A stretch of 64,000 bases of DNA, from positions 22,815-86,814 of the forward strand of contig JABTUA010000004.1 of the NCBI GenBank assembly GCA_015075635.1. The letters run 5' to 3'. Shown piece by piece: positions 33,875 to 41,819 of this stretch (its first letter is position 1; each line of letters opens with the position of its first letter). The stretch is from Polyangiaceae bacterium (lineage in GTDB: Bacteria > Myxococcota_A > Polyangia > Polyangiales > Polyangiaceae). Position numbers and translations under genes: made by a program. The notes beneath the pieces were generated by a model that saw nothing but the letters and a program-made list of their open reading frames with translations, was not told the DNA's origin and searched no databases.

Positions 33875-34354
33875 TCACTTCGGATCGCCCTCATCGTCGG
33901 CGATCACGGCAAGCGCAGTCTCGAGGGCCGGCAGCGCGATCCGGTCCTTCTCGCGGTTTGCGGCGCGCTTGCTCGCGATGATTCGCTCGAGCGGAAGGAC
34001 TTTCAGCACGACCCCGTCCACTTCCACCTCGACCGCCGAGTCCAGCTCGACGCCGAAGTCTCCGAGGCCGTGGCAATGGGTGACGACGTCGAAGCGGTCC
34101 TCGAGCTCGCCGCCGCCTATCGTCGGTGGCATCATGCCGAAGTTGCCCGAGATCCACACGCCTCCTGCCGTCCGCACGGCCTCGCCGATGCGCGGGTCGT
34201 CCGTACGCTCGAACCACAAGTCGATGTCCTCGGTCATTCCCCGGGCCCCCTGCAAGAGCGCCGCGCTCATGCCGACGACCAGATAGCGCACCCCGAGTCG
34301 GTTGAGCTCCTCGAGTAGCTTCCTCTCAGCGGGGGAGAGTGCCAGCGCGACCAT
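33875..34354 (-). CDS. Nucleotidyltransferase-fold protein (DUF6036/AbiEii-like)
   Basis: This 159-aa protein has the minimal nucleotidyltransferase pattern: a helix ERKLLEELNRLGVRYLVVG, then GMSAALLQGARGMTEDIDLW with the paired DxD-type metal residues, then a third-strand VEVDGVVLKVLPLERIIASKR. The last motif is typical of AbiEii/DUF6036 proteins, where it carries a conserved Lys. These act as type IV toxin-antitoxin toxins or other NMP-transferases. The start overlaps by 29 bp the end of the 71-aa gene upstream, a spacing common in toxin-antitoxin pairs. Whether it is a toxin is inferred. Confidence 0.65.
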   Translation of the reverse strand: MVALALSPAERKLLEELNRLGVRYLVVGMSAALLQGARGMTEDIDLWFERTDDPRIGEAVRTAGGVWISGNFGMMPPTIGGGELEDRFDVVTHCHGLGDFGVELDSAVEVEVDGVVLKVLPLERIIASKRAANREKDRIALPALETALAVIADDEGDPK

Positions 34355-34541
34355 GAAGGAGACCTCTGCGCAGCCGCTCCGAGGGAGTGCGACTCAGGTT
34401 CACGAGCGTGTGAAACACGTCGCTGGCATCGAGCTCCGGGTGGCGTGCCACGATGGCGTACGCGCGGCGCCACAGCGGCTCGAGCTGCGCCGCGAGGGCG
34501 CGCTGCTCGGGGCTCAGCTGCTGCTCTTCCAACCTGCTCAT
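34326..34541 (-). CDS. Small protein paired with the nucleotidyltransferase
   Basis: This 71-aa helical, Arg/Leu-rich protein (SPEQRALAAQLEPLWRRAYA, DVFHTLVNLSRTPSERLRRG) ends inside the nucleotidyltransferase gene. The helical character and the gene order suggest a cognate partner or antitoxin, but no known antitoxin family is recognised. The ATG at 34541 was chosen as the first in the frame. Confidence 0.5.
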   Translation of the reverse strand: MSRLEEQQLSPEQRALAAQLEPLWRRAYAIVARHPELDASDVFHTLVNLSRTPSERLRRGLLHGRAGTLPR

Positions 34542-34598
34542 CTACGGCGAGCATACCCCAGCGAGGCGCGTTTCGCACTCACGGGCGTCCCAAGATCT

Positions 34599-36071
34599 TC
34601 AAGGAGCCTTCCCCCGGCGGGCCGCGCGGGCCGCGCGCATCGCCAGCCGGCACCAGATCAGGGCAGGCGGAAGCTCGGCACCGACGCGTGAGTACTCGTC
34701 GGCCGACGGCTCGCGCGGTTGCACGCCGCCAGGGGCTGCGCGTCGATCCGCGAGAAACGCCAGCAAGTGCGTCGAGTCGAAGTCGCGCCGCGAGGGCTTT
34801 CGATACGAGCCGTCGCGCTCCTGCAACAGCCCCTCGGACGAGAGGAACGCGAGCTCTGCCCCGAACACCGAGCCGAGGCCACGCCGGAAGATGCTGCGGA
34901 AGCTCGCGTCGTCGAGGCCGCCGCGGCTGGCGCGCTCGGTCGCGAAGAAAGCCATCTCGAAGCGGAGGTCACTCGAGCAAGCCAGGACGTCCGGCGCTTC
35001 GCCGGCGAGGACGGCGCTGGTGTAGCTTCCCACGTCGCCGGCGGCGATGAAGTGATAGCCGGCGTGGATCCGGCCCATCCCGCCGTGCCCGATCGCCAGG
35101 ACGGAGCCGGGATCGATCATGTCTTGTTGGGAGTACCCGCGCTCGCCCTCGTGCACGAACAGATACTGCGTGCCCCAGAGCGGAGGCTCCGGCCCGGGCA
35201 GCGGATACAGCGGGAGTGCCTCGGCGCGGATGATCTCGTCGGCGCGCGCGAGCATGGCGCTGGCGAGCACGATCGCATCGTCACCTGGGACGTAGCCGGC
35301 GTCGGCGAGCGGCGAGCCCTCGCTCAGGTAGCGATTCACGCTGAGCGCGTCGGCGCCGAGGGCGAGGGCGAGCCTCAGCGACTCTTCGAAGGACTCCAGG
35401 GTCTCGCCGGGGAGCCCCGCGAGCAGGTCCAGGTTCACGGACAGGCCCGCGCGCTTCGCGCTCTCCACCGCGGACACCAGCCGCTCGCGCGTCTGATCGC
35501 TGCGGTTCACCAACTCGAGCACCCGCGGAGTGAAGCTCTCGACCCCGAAGCTCACCCGGCGGATCCCGCGCCTCGCCGCGACCGCGAGCTTCTCCTCCGT
35601 GGTGGTCGTCGGGTGCGCCTCGATGTCGGCGACGAAATCCGGCGTGCGCGCGAAGGCGCGCTCGGCCTCGCCCAGGATGCGATCGAGATCGGGCGCGGAG
35701 AGCAGCGTCGGGGTTCCGCCGCCCACGTGGAGCGCGGCGATGGGAACGCCCTCGAACAGCTCGCCATGACGCCGGAGCTCGCGCACGACCGCCTCCACGT
35801 AGCGGGCCAAGGACTGCTTGCTCTCCGGTCGCTGGGCGGAGAGCAGGCAGTACGAGCAGATCTTCGCGCAGAAGGGCAGGTGAACGTAGAGCACCACCCG
35901 ATCGTGGACGCGCCCTTCGCGGGCCGCCGTGACGAAGCGCTGCCAGTTCTCGCGCTGCCAGCGCCCGGAGCGCGGCTCGAAGTCGAGCGCCAGCGGATCG
36001 GCCAGCGGATCCGGCGAGCGCCGGATGGCCGCTCGCACGCGTTCGAGTCGGGCACGGAGCTCGGCGCTCAC
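34599..36071 (-). CDS. HemN-like radical SAM protein
   Basis: This 490-aa protein has the coproporphyrinogen-III-oxidase-like layout. The radical SAM motif CAKICSYC (Cys 68, 72, 75) is preceded by LYVHLPF, and HVGGGTPTLL gives the SAM-contact glycines. VSFGVESFTPRVLELVNR is the strand-4 region, and LLAGLPGETLESF comes later. The C-terminal HemN-type domain is present (LRFEMAFFATERASRGG). Many HemN-like proteins are not CPO but heme chaperones, heme-degrading enzymes or methyltransferases. The setting in a radical SAM cluster argues against a housekeeping role. The GTG at 36071 overlaps the previous stop (GTGA), which fixes the start. Confidence 0.85.
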   Translation of the reverse strand: MSAELRARLERVRAAIRRSPDPLADPLALDFEPRSGRWQRENWQRFVTAAREGRVHDRVVLYVHLPFCAKICSYCLLSAQRPESKQSLARYVEAVVRELRRHGELFEGVPIAALHVGGGTPTLLSAPDLDRILGEAERAFARTPDFVADIEAHPTTTTEEKLAVAARRGIRRVSFGVESFTPRVLELVNRSDQTRERLVSAVESAKRAGLSVNLDLLAGLPGETLESFEESLRLALALGADALSVNRYLSEGSPLADAGYVPGDDAIVLASAMLARADEIIRAEALPLYPLPGPEPPLWGTQYLFVHEGERGYSQQDMIDPGSVLAIGHGGMGRIHAGYHFIAAGDVGSYTSAVLAGEAPDVLACSSDLRFEMAFFATERASRGGLDDASFRSIFRRGLGSVFGAELAFLSSEGLLQERDGSYRKPSRRDFDSTHLLAFLADRRAAPGGVQPREPSADEYSRVGAELPPALIWCRLAMRAARAARRGKAP

Positions 36072-37123
36072 GCGGGCAGCCTCGGAAACAGCCCCCGGAG
36101 CACCGGCCGAGGCACGTTGGACGGAGCCCAGCAGCGCGTGCAAGGCGCGTGGGGCAAGCCGCGCGCGAACTCCGCGAGCTCGGGGCCACCGAGCAAGCTC
36201 GCGAGCGAGCGCTCGCGCACGTTACCGAGCGCGAATTCGCGCTTGATGATCGGAGCCTGACTGCACGGATGGACGTCGCCCGCGACTCCGACGGTCAGAT
36301 CGCGCCCGACCAGCGGGCAGCCGTGGCGCTCCACGAACGAGCGATTGTGCTCTCCGCGCGAGAAGCGCGCGAGCTCGGCGCGGACGGCTTCCGAGCTCAC
36401 GACGGCTGCCTCGTCCCAGCGCTCCGGCGGCACGCCCGCCTCGAGCAGCGGCAGCGGCACCGGCAGCATCACGAAGTCCGCCCGCGCGGCGCGCACGCTT
36501 CGCGCGAGCGGTGGGACGATCTCGAAGTACAGCTTCTCGAGCCAGGTCTTCGATGCCAGGTGCGCCAAAGGGCTCCCCTCGAAGTTGTCCCCCGCCAGCG
36601 TGAGCGCGAAGCCGGTGGGCTTCCTCTCGCGGAGGAGCTCCCACACCTCGGCGACGCGGCCGACGTTGTGCTTCGAGACCACCGTGTTCGAAGACCAGTA
36701 CAACCTCGGGAGCTGCTCTCTCGCGGCGTCGAGCAGCGCGAGCAACGCTCGGGTGATGCCCTCGCGCCCCCGCACCCGATCGTTCTCGGTCGCGTCGGCC
36801 GCATCGATCGAGACGACGAGTCGATCCGCGCCCCTGAGCGGCTCGATCCAGCGCAGGGGATCTCCCGGGATCCCGCCGCTGAACACCGCCTTGTCGATCG
36901 AGGGGCCGAGCGCCGCGAGCGCCGCCGGCAGCGCTGGCGACAGCAAGGGCTCGCCACCGACGAAGATCACCTCCCGAAAGCCGGCAGCGCGGATCTCGGA
37001 GGCCACCCGCGCGACCTCGTCCGCGGCCAGCTCCGAGAGCTTCTGCTGGCTCTCGATGTCGCAATACGAGCAGCGGCTCGGGCAGGCCGAGGTCAGGACC
37101 CAGATGACTCGGTTCGGCTGCAT
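36068..37123 (-). CDS. Radical SAM/SPASM enzyme
   Basis: This 351-aa protein has the 4Fe-4S motif CPSRCSYC (Cys 14, 18, 21) and VIFVGGEPLLS on the SAM strand. A C-terminal Cys group spans CPLVGRDLTVGVAGDVHPCSQAP to PCTRC, consistent with a SPASM domain for auxiliary clusters used in peptide modification. It is the first gene after a divergent 62-bp gap from 37186, and is translationally coupled to the HemN-like gene. The ATG at 37123 was preferred because upstream codons lack a good binding site. Substrate unknown. Confidence 0.85.
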   Translation of the reverse strand: MQPNRVIWVLTSACPSRCSYCDIESQQKLSELAADEVARVASEIRAAGFREVIFVGGEPLLSPALPAALAALGPSIDKAVFSGGIPGDPLRWIEPLRGADRLVVSIDAADATENDRVRGREGITRALLALLDAAREQLPRLYWSSNTVVSKHNVGRVAEVWELLRERKPTGFALTLAGDNFEGSPLAHLASKTWLEKLYFEIVPPLARSVRAARADFVMLPVPLPLLEAGVPPERWDEAAVVSSEAVRAELARFSRGEHNRSFVERHGCPLVGRDLTVGVAGDVHPCSQAPIIKREFALGNVRERSLASLLGGPELAEFARGLPHAPCTRCWAPSNVPRPVLRGLFPRLPA

Positions 37124-37185
37124 TCCGCTCGGCTCTCGGGCAACCGTAGAAGGCGCTCCCGCGACGTGCAAGGCTTGGCCCTGTC

Positions 37186-39468
37186 ATGAGACGGCTCCGG
37201 GTGGCGCTGGTGCTGCCGTACGGCGACGCGCGCGAGGGGTACTTCCCCGACACGTTGATGGAGCTCGCCACGACCGAAGCGCGGCGCGCGGGGCACGACG
37301 CCGCCCTGGTGCGCGTCTACTACGATCCGGCGCGTCCGACCCTCGCCCGCGAGTCCCTCGCCGGCTGGCTCCGCGAGCAGAGCCCGGATCTCGTCGTCGT
37401 CGAGCGCTTGTTCGATCCGGCGCCGATCGTGGATTTCACGCGTGAGCGGGCCGGCGGCCAGAGCCTGATGGTGTCGTGGGGCGACGCCGATCTGGTCCCC
37501 GGGATCGATCTCTGCCTCGGGCTCTTCGCCGGCACCACGCCCTCGGGACGCACGCGTCGCTCGCCCGGCGCCGGCGATCTGGTGTGGAGCTTCGGCGAGC
37601 TCCTGCGGGCGCTCGCCACGAACGCGGACCCGCTCACGGTGCCCGGCGTCATGCGCAACCTCGCGGGGCGGGTGGAGCACGGGCCACCCCTCGAACGCCG
37701 GCCGTTGCCCGCTCCGTTCGAACCGGCGCTGGACGCGGAGACACTCTGCACCGGGACTCCGCCTCGCATCACGCATCGGGTGATCTTCGGAAATTCCGGC
37801 TGCCCCTTCGCCCTAGATCCGCTCGACGACCCGCACTACCGCGGGCTGCCCTTGGCCCAGGTCGGCGGGCTCTCTCGCCTGGGATGCGCGTTCTGCCACG
37901 CCGGGGGCGACTACCAGGCTCGGCCCGACGACGAAGTGATCGCCGAGCTCGTGACGCAGGCGCGCTACTTCTGGGAGCGGACCGACGTGCGGACGTTCGT
38001 GATCTCGGATCAGCACCCCGTGCGCTACCTCCAGAGCCTGATCGTGCGCGCGGCGGAGGCGGGTCTCGGCGGCGCGCGCTGGCTGTTCCCTGCGCGAGCC
38101 GACGCGTTCGTGCGCGAGCTCGACAAGCTCGAGCGCGCGGTGCTCGAGGCCGAGCAGAGCGGTCAGGTGCTCGAGCTGTATCTGTCTGGGTTCGAGGCCT
38201 TCTCCGACGAGGAGCTCCGGCGCTACAACAAAGGAGCGACGGTCGCCGAGCTCGTCCGAGCGGTCGAGAGCATGCGCCGCCTGCACACCGAGCACCCCGC
38301 GGCGTTCGACTACGCCCGTACCAAGGGACACAGCCTCGTGCTCTGGAATCCGTGGACGCGCGTGGAGAACGTCGCCGAGTCGGTGGCGAACATCCGCGAG
38401 TTTGGCCTCGGCGAGCTCTTCGACGACCTCGGTCACAATCGCCTGCGCCTGTACCCGGATCTGCCCATCGCGCACGCCGCCGCGCGGGACGGCGCGGTCG
38501 TCGAGGACTGGGACCCCGGGGACGAGGGCGCAGCCCAGAAGAAGGGATACTCGAAGGAGCAGCCGTGGCGGTTCCTGGATCCGCGCACGCGCCTGGCCTG
38601 GGAGCTCAGCCAGCGCCTGCGGGCGCGCCTGGGCTCGGAGACGGAGGTCGCCCAGCTCGCGGCCGCCCTCGACTTCGCCAAAGCAAGGGCCTACGAGCCG
38701 GGTCTCGTCGCCGAGACGCTCTCGGGTGTCGAACGCTTGGACCGAGAGCTCGTCCGCCTCGCGGGCCCCGAGCATCCGCGCTCGACGCGAGAGCGAGCTC
38801 GAGAGCTCGCGGCGAGCGTGGTGCTCTTCGGCGGCGCGTGTAACGACGGCTGCGCTCACTGCCCGAACCGAGACTCGTTTCTGGATGACGCGCTGGTGTT
38901 CGAGCGCATCGCGGCGGCCCGGGAGTCCGAGCGACCGATCGTGCTCGCGGGGCGGGAGCCGACGCTGTTCTCGGCGATCGACCGCGCCATCGATGCCGCC
39001 CGCGGCGACGACGGGCGAGCCGTCGGTCTGGTGACGAACGGCCGGCGCCTGAGCCACGCGCCGTTCAGCGCGCGGCTCGTGAAGGCGGGGCTCCGCTTCG
39101 CGAGCGTCAAGCTGTTCGGCCCCGACGCCGAGAGCGCGGACGCGATCTCGCAGGATCCAGGCGGCTTCGCCCAAGCGACCGCGGGGATCGGGCGGGCGCA
39201 GGAGCTCGGCGTCGAGGTCGAGCTCCGCGTGCGACTCGACGCGCGCATCCTCGATCGCCTCGAGGCGTTCGCCGCGGTCGCCGGCAGCCTCGGCGTGCTG
39301 CGCCTGCGAGTGGAGCCCGCGATCGACGCCGTCGGGCTCGACCGGCTCGCCGCTGCCGCTGCCGCACTGGTCCGGCTCGAGCGAGCCTGCACGGCGGCCG
39401 ATCTCTCGCTCCGTGCCGCGCCGCTCTCGGCGGGCGCGCGGCGCTTCGATCGGATGGTGTCGACATGA
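37186..39468 (+). CDS. Double radical SAM-like protein with unusual first Cys motif
   Basis: This 760-aa protein begins with a B12-binding-like or Rossmann region (VALVLPYGD, DLVVVERLF). The first barrel has cysteines at 206, 234 and 237 (GCPF ... GCAFC), i.e. C-x27-C-x2-C in place of C-x3-C-x2-C, with an inserted loop between. A second domain begins at about residue 545 with a canonical CNDGCAHC (552, 556, 559); its SAM strand reads AGREPTL rather than GGEP. The stop overlaps the next gene's start (ATGA, 4 bp), so the two are a coupled pair. Either barrel may be altered in chemistry. The reaction is unknown. Confidence 0.75.
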   Translation: MRRLRVALVLPYGDAREGYFPDTLMELATTEARRAGHDAALVRVYYDPARPTLARESLAGWLREQSPDLVVVERLFDPAPIVDFTRERAGGQSLMVSWGDADLVPGIDLCLGLFAGTTPSGRTRRSPGAGDLVWSFGELLRALATNADPLTVPGVMRNLAGRVEHGPPLERRPLPAPFEPALDAETLCTGTPPRITHRVIFGNSGCPFALDPLDDPHYRGLPLAQVGGLSRLGCAFCHAGGDYQARPDDEVIAELVTQARYFWERTDVRTFVISDQHPVRYLQSLIVRAAEAGLGGARWLFPARADAFVRELDKLERAVLEAEQSGQVLELYLSGFEAFSDEELRRYNKGATVAELVRAVESMRRLHTEHPAAFDYARTKGHSLVLWNPWTRVENVAESVANIREFGLGELFDDLGHNRLRLYPDLPIAHAAARDGAVVEDWDPGDEGAAQKKGYSKEQPWRFLDPRTRLAWELSQRLRARLGSETEVAQLAAALDFAKARAYEPGLVAETLSGVERLDRELVRLAGPEHPRSTRERARELAASVVLFGGACNDGCAHCPNRDSFLDDALVFERIAAARESERPIVLAGREPTLFSAIDRAIDAARGDDGRAVGLVTNGRRLSHAPFSARLVKAGLRFASVKLFGPDAESADAISQDPGGFAQATAGIGRAQELGVEVELRVRLDARILDRLEAFAAVAGSLGVLRLRVEPAIDAVGLDRLAAAAAALVRLERACTAADLSLRAAPLSAGARRFDRMVST

Positions 39469-41819
39469 CCGAACCCGAGGGCGTCGAGCACCTGGTGATC
39501 GGCGCGGGTGTCGCCGGGATGACGGTGGCGCACTTCCTGGGAGAGCGCGCGGTCGTGCTCGACCCGCACCCGGAGCGCTACAAGATCGGCGAGTCGATCA
39601 TCCCGCAGCACTTCCAGCACCCGGCGCTCCGACCCATGCTCGAGCGCGTCCGTGCGCTGCCGTCGGCCTGCCCCAAGACCGGCACGCTGTTCGTGACGGC
39701 GAAGAGCGCCAGTTATTTTCCCATCCTCGACGACGCTGTCCCGGTCGAGCGGGCGCTCGCGGTGCACGTCGAGCGCGCCGAGCTCGAGCGCGCCCAGCGT
39801 GACTTTCTGAAGACTCCGGTGCGCAGGGAACGCGTGGTCGCCGTCGATTTCGACGCCCGGGTCGTCACCACGACGGAGCGGCGCTATCGGGTCGGGGGTC
39901 TGGTCATCGACTGCTCGGGGCCGGCGATGTTCGTGGCGCGTGCGCTCGGCGTGGTGCGCGAGCTCTGGCCGATCTGGGCCGGCTGGGGCTACTACGACGT
40001 CGAGCGCGTCGAGCGGGAGAAGTTCTTCGCGTGGCTACGGAGCGGCGAGCGCGAGTACAGGCGTTACGACGGCGTGGCGCGCGGGCTCGTGCCCGGCGGT
40101 GAGCGAGACGCTTGGGACCCGTCGCACGTCACCCTGCTCACGGCGATCGAGGAGGGGATCTGGTCCTGGCAGATCCCGCTCTTCGGCGGCAAGCGGCTGA
40201 GCTTCGGCGTCGTGTCGCGCAAGGGCCCGGTGACCGAGGAGCACTACCGGGAGCTCACGCGCCGGACGCTGGGACCGCAATACGTGGCGCGGCTCCGCCC
40301 CTTCGACCACACCGGGTCGTTCTCCGTGTTTCATCAGCGCCAACGCTTCGCGCAGGCAGCGACCGAGTACGCCGGTGAGGGCTGGGCGCTCTTGGGGGAC
40401 GCCGCGTTCTTCGGCGATCCGGTCTACTCCGTCGGAACCGGCGTGGCGGCGAGCCACGCGACTCAGCTCGCCGAGCTGCTGCTCTCCGAGGGCTGGACTG
40501 AGCCGGTGCGCGACGCCTGGCAACGACAGCAGCGCGCGACGTTCGCGCGGGTGGAGCAGGCGTACCAGAACTGGTACGGCGGCGAGGTCGTGGCCGACGA
40601 CGAGACGGCGACCAAGATCCAGAACGAGTTTCTGATCGGCGACGCCTTTCGGGTCCGACTCGCCGACGACTACATGAGCCTCTGGGCCGCGGCCGAGCCC
40701 GCGATGCCGACGACCGAAGCTCGTGAAGCCGGAGACGACTCCCTGCTGTTCGAGGTCTTGCTCTCGAACGAGCGCGCGCTCTTCTTGCTGGAGCCCGATC
40801 CCGACGGGAGCAAGCCCGCGCTGGCCCGCGCTCCTGGTCACGCGCTCTCGCACCTGGATCTCGAGCTCGGTCCGGCTCTCCGCGAGCTCCTGCCGGGCCT
40901 CCGCCAGCGCCTTGCCGCGGCGAGCGCCGCCGATCCGGCGACGGCGCTCCGCAACGCCCTCGGCGGAGCAGCCCGCGTCGAGCTTCATCGGCGCCTGCTG
41001 CATGGCCAGAGCGTTCCACGCTGGCCGCTGAGCCTCCGCTCGGGTCGGCCCGAACCGCGCTCGATCTGGCCCTTCGACGCCGAGAGCGCCGGTCTCGAGC
41101 TCGGCCTCCGGCGCGCGATCTTCCGCGAAGGGCGGAGTGACGAGGAAGCGCGCCTCGATCGAGCCTGGCTCGAGTCGCGCGGCTTCCTGGTCCAGGCGCG
41201 GGGCCGCGATCTGGTCGCCGCCCGCGACGCCGCCGTGCTCACGCGCGCGGTCGAGCTGCTCTCGGGCGACGGCAAGAACGCCCACGAGCTCGCCGAACGG
41301 CGTCGCGAGATCGGCGCGCTGCTCGGCTATCCCGCGTGCTGCGTCGAGTCCTTCGTTCGCATCCGGCGTCGCGACGACCTCTCGCTGTTCGCCGACGTCC
41401 TCCCGCGTCATGCCGAGCCGGTCCCCGTTCACTCGTTGTTCCTGAACGGAGGCCTGGCGCTCGTGTCCCACGCGCCCTGCTCGGCGCGCTGCCCGGCGAC
41501 CCTCGAGCTGGGCGAGGCGCTGCTCGCGCGGCTCGAGCAGGAGAACCCCGGGTTCTCCCAGCGCTGGCTCGCACTCGCGCGGCGGCTGCACGCCATCGAC
41601 GAGCGCGGTCGCTGCTTTGCGTTCGACGTGACCGGAGGGGACGAGCTCGAGGTGCGCTCCGCGGTGGAAGTCGTCGCGCCGAGCGCGGGCGTCAGCGCGC
41701 CCTACCTGCGACCGGCGGACCACGTTCGCTCGCTCCGCGTCGATCGCGAGCGCGCGCTACTGATCTCCGACGACGGCGAGGGATTTCGCTCGGCGCTGTT
41801 CGCCCGCCACGACGCCTGA
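39465..41819 (+). CDS. Flavin-dependent halogenase-like domain fused to DUF483-like Cys domain
   Basis: This 784-aa protein has an N-terminal flavin monooxygenase of the tryptophan-halogenase class (residues 5-430). Seen are GAGVAG (13-18), GESIIP (42-47), K71 in KTGTLF at the place of the halogenase catalytic lysine, the halogenase signature WSWQIP (233-238) and GWALLGDAAFFGDPVYS. The remaining ~350 residues end in a domain with LLGYPACCVESFV and HAPCSARCPATLEL, Cys patterns like those of DUF483 proteins that travel with radical SAM enzymes. The substrate may be a protein-bound or free aromatic group; hydroxylation or reduction rather than halogenation is possible. It ends 63 bp inside the convergent radical SAM gene. 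Confidence 0.75.
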   Translation: MTEPEGVEHLVIGAGVAGMTVAHFLGERAVVLDPHPERYKIGESIIPQHFQHPALRPMLERVRALPSACPKTGTLFVTAKSASYFPILDDAVPVERALAVHVERAELERAQRDFLKTPVRRERVVAVDFDARVVTTTERRYRVGGLVIDCSGPAMFVARALGVVRELWPIWAGWGYYDVERVEREKFFAWLRSGEREYRRYDGVARGLVPGGERDAWDPSHVTLLTAIEEGIWSWQIPLFGGKRLSFGVVSRKGPVTEEHYRELTRRTLGPQYVARLRPFDHTGSFSVFHQRQRFAQAATEYAGEGWALLGDAAFFGDPVYSVGTGVAASHATQLAELLLSEGWTEPVRDAWQRQQRATFARVEQAYQNWYGGEVVADDETATKIQNEFLIGDAFRVRLADDYMSLWAAAEPAMPTTEAREAGDDSLLFEVLLSNERALFLLEPDPDGSKPALARAPGHALSHLDLELGPALRELLPGLRQRLAAASAADPATALRNALGGAARVELHRRLLHGQSVPRWPLSLRSGRPEPRSIWPFDAESAGLELGLRRAIFREGRSDEEARLDRAWLESRGFLVQARGRDLVAARDAAVLTRAVELLSGDGKNAHELAERRREIGALLGYPACCVESFVRIRRRDDLSLFADVLPRHAEPVPVHSLFLNGGLALVSHAPCSARCPATLELGEALLARLEQENPGFSQRWLALARRLHAIDERGRCFAFDVTGGDELEVRSAVEVVAPSAGVSAPYLRPADHVRSLRVDRERALLISDDGEGFRSALFARHDA

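Noticed and set aside
40035..41723. Minus-strand frame of 562 codons opposite the halogenase-like gene
   Set aside because: No motif, binding site or protein-like periodicity; it is the antisense of a well-supported gene.
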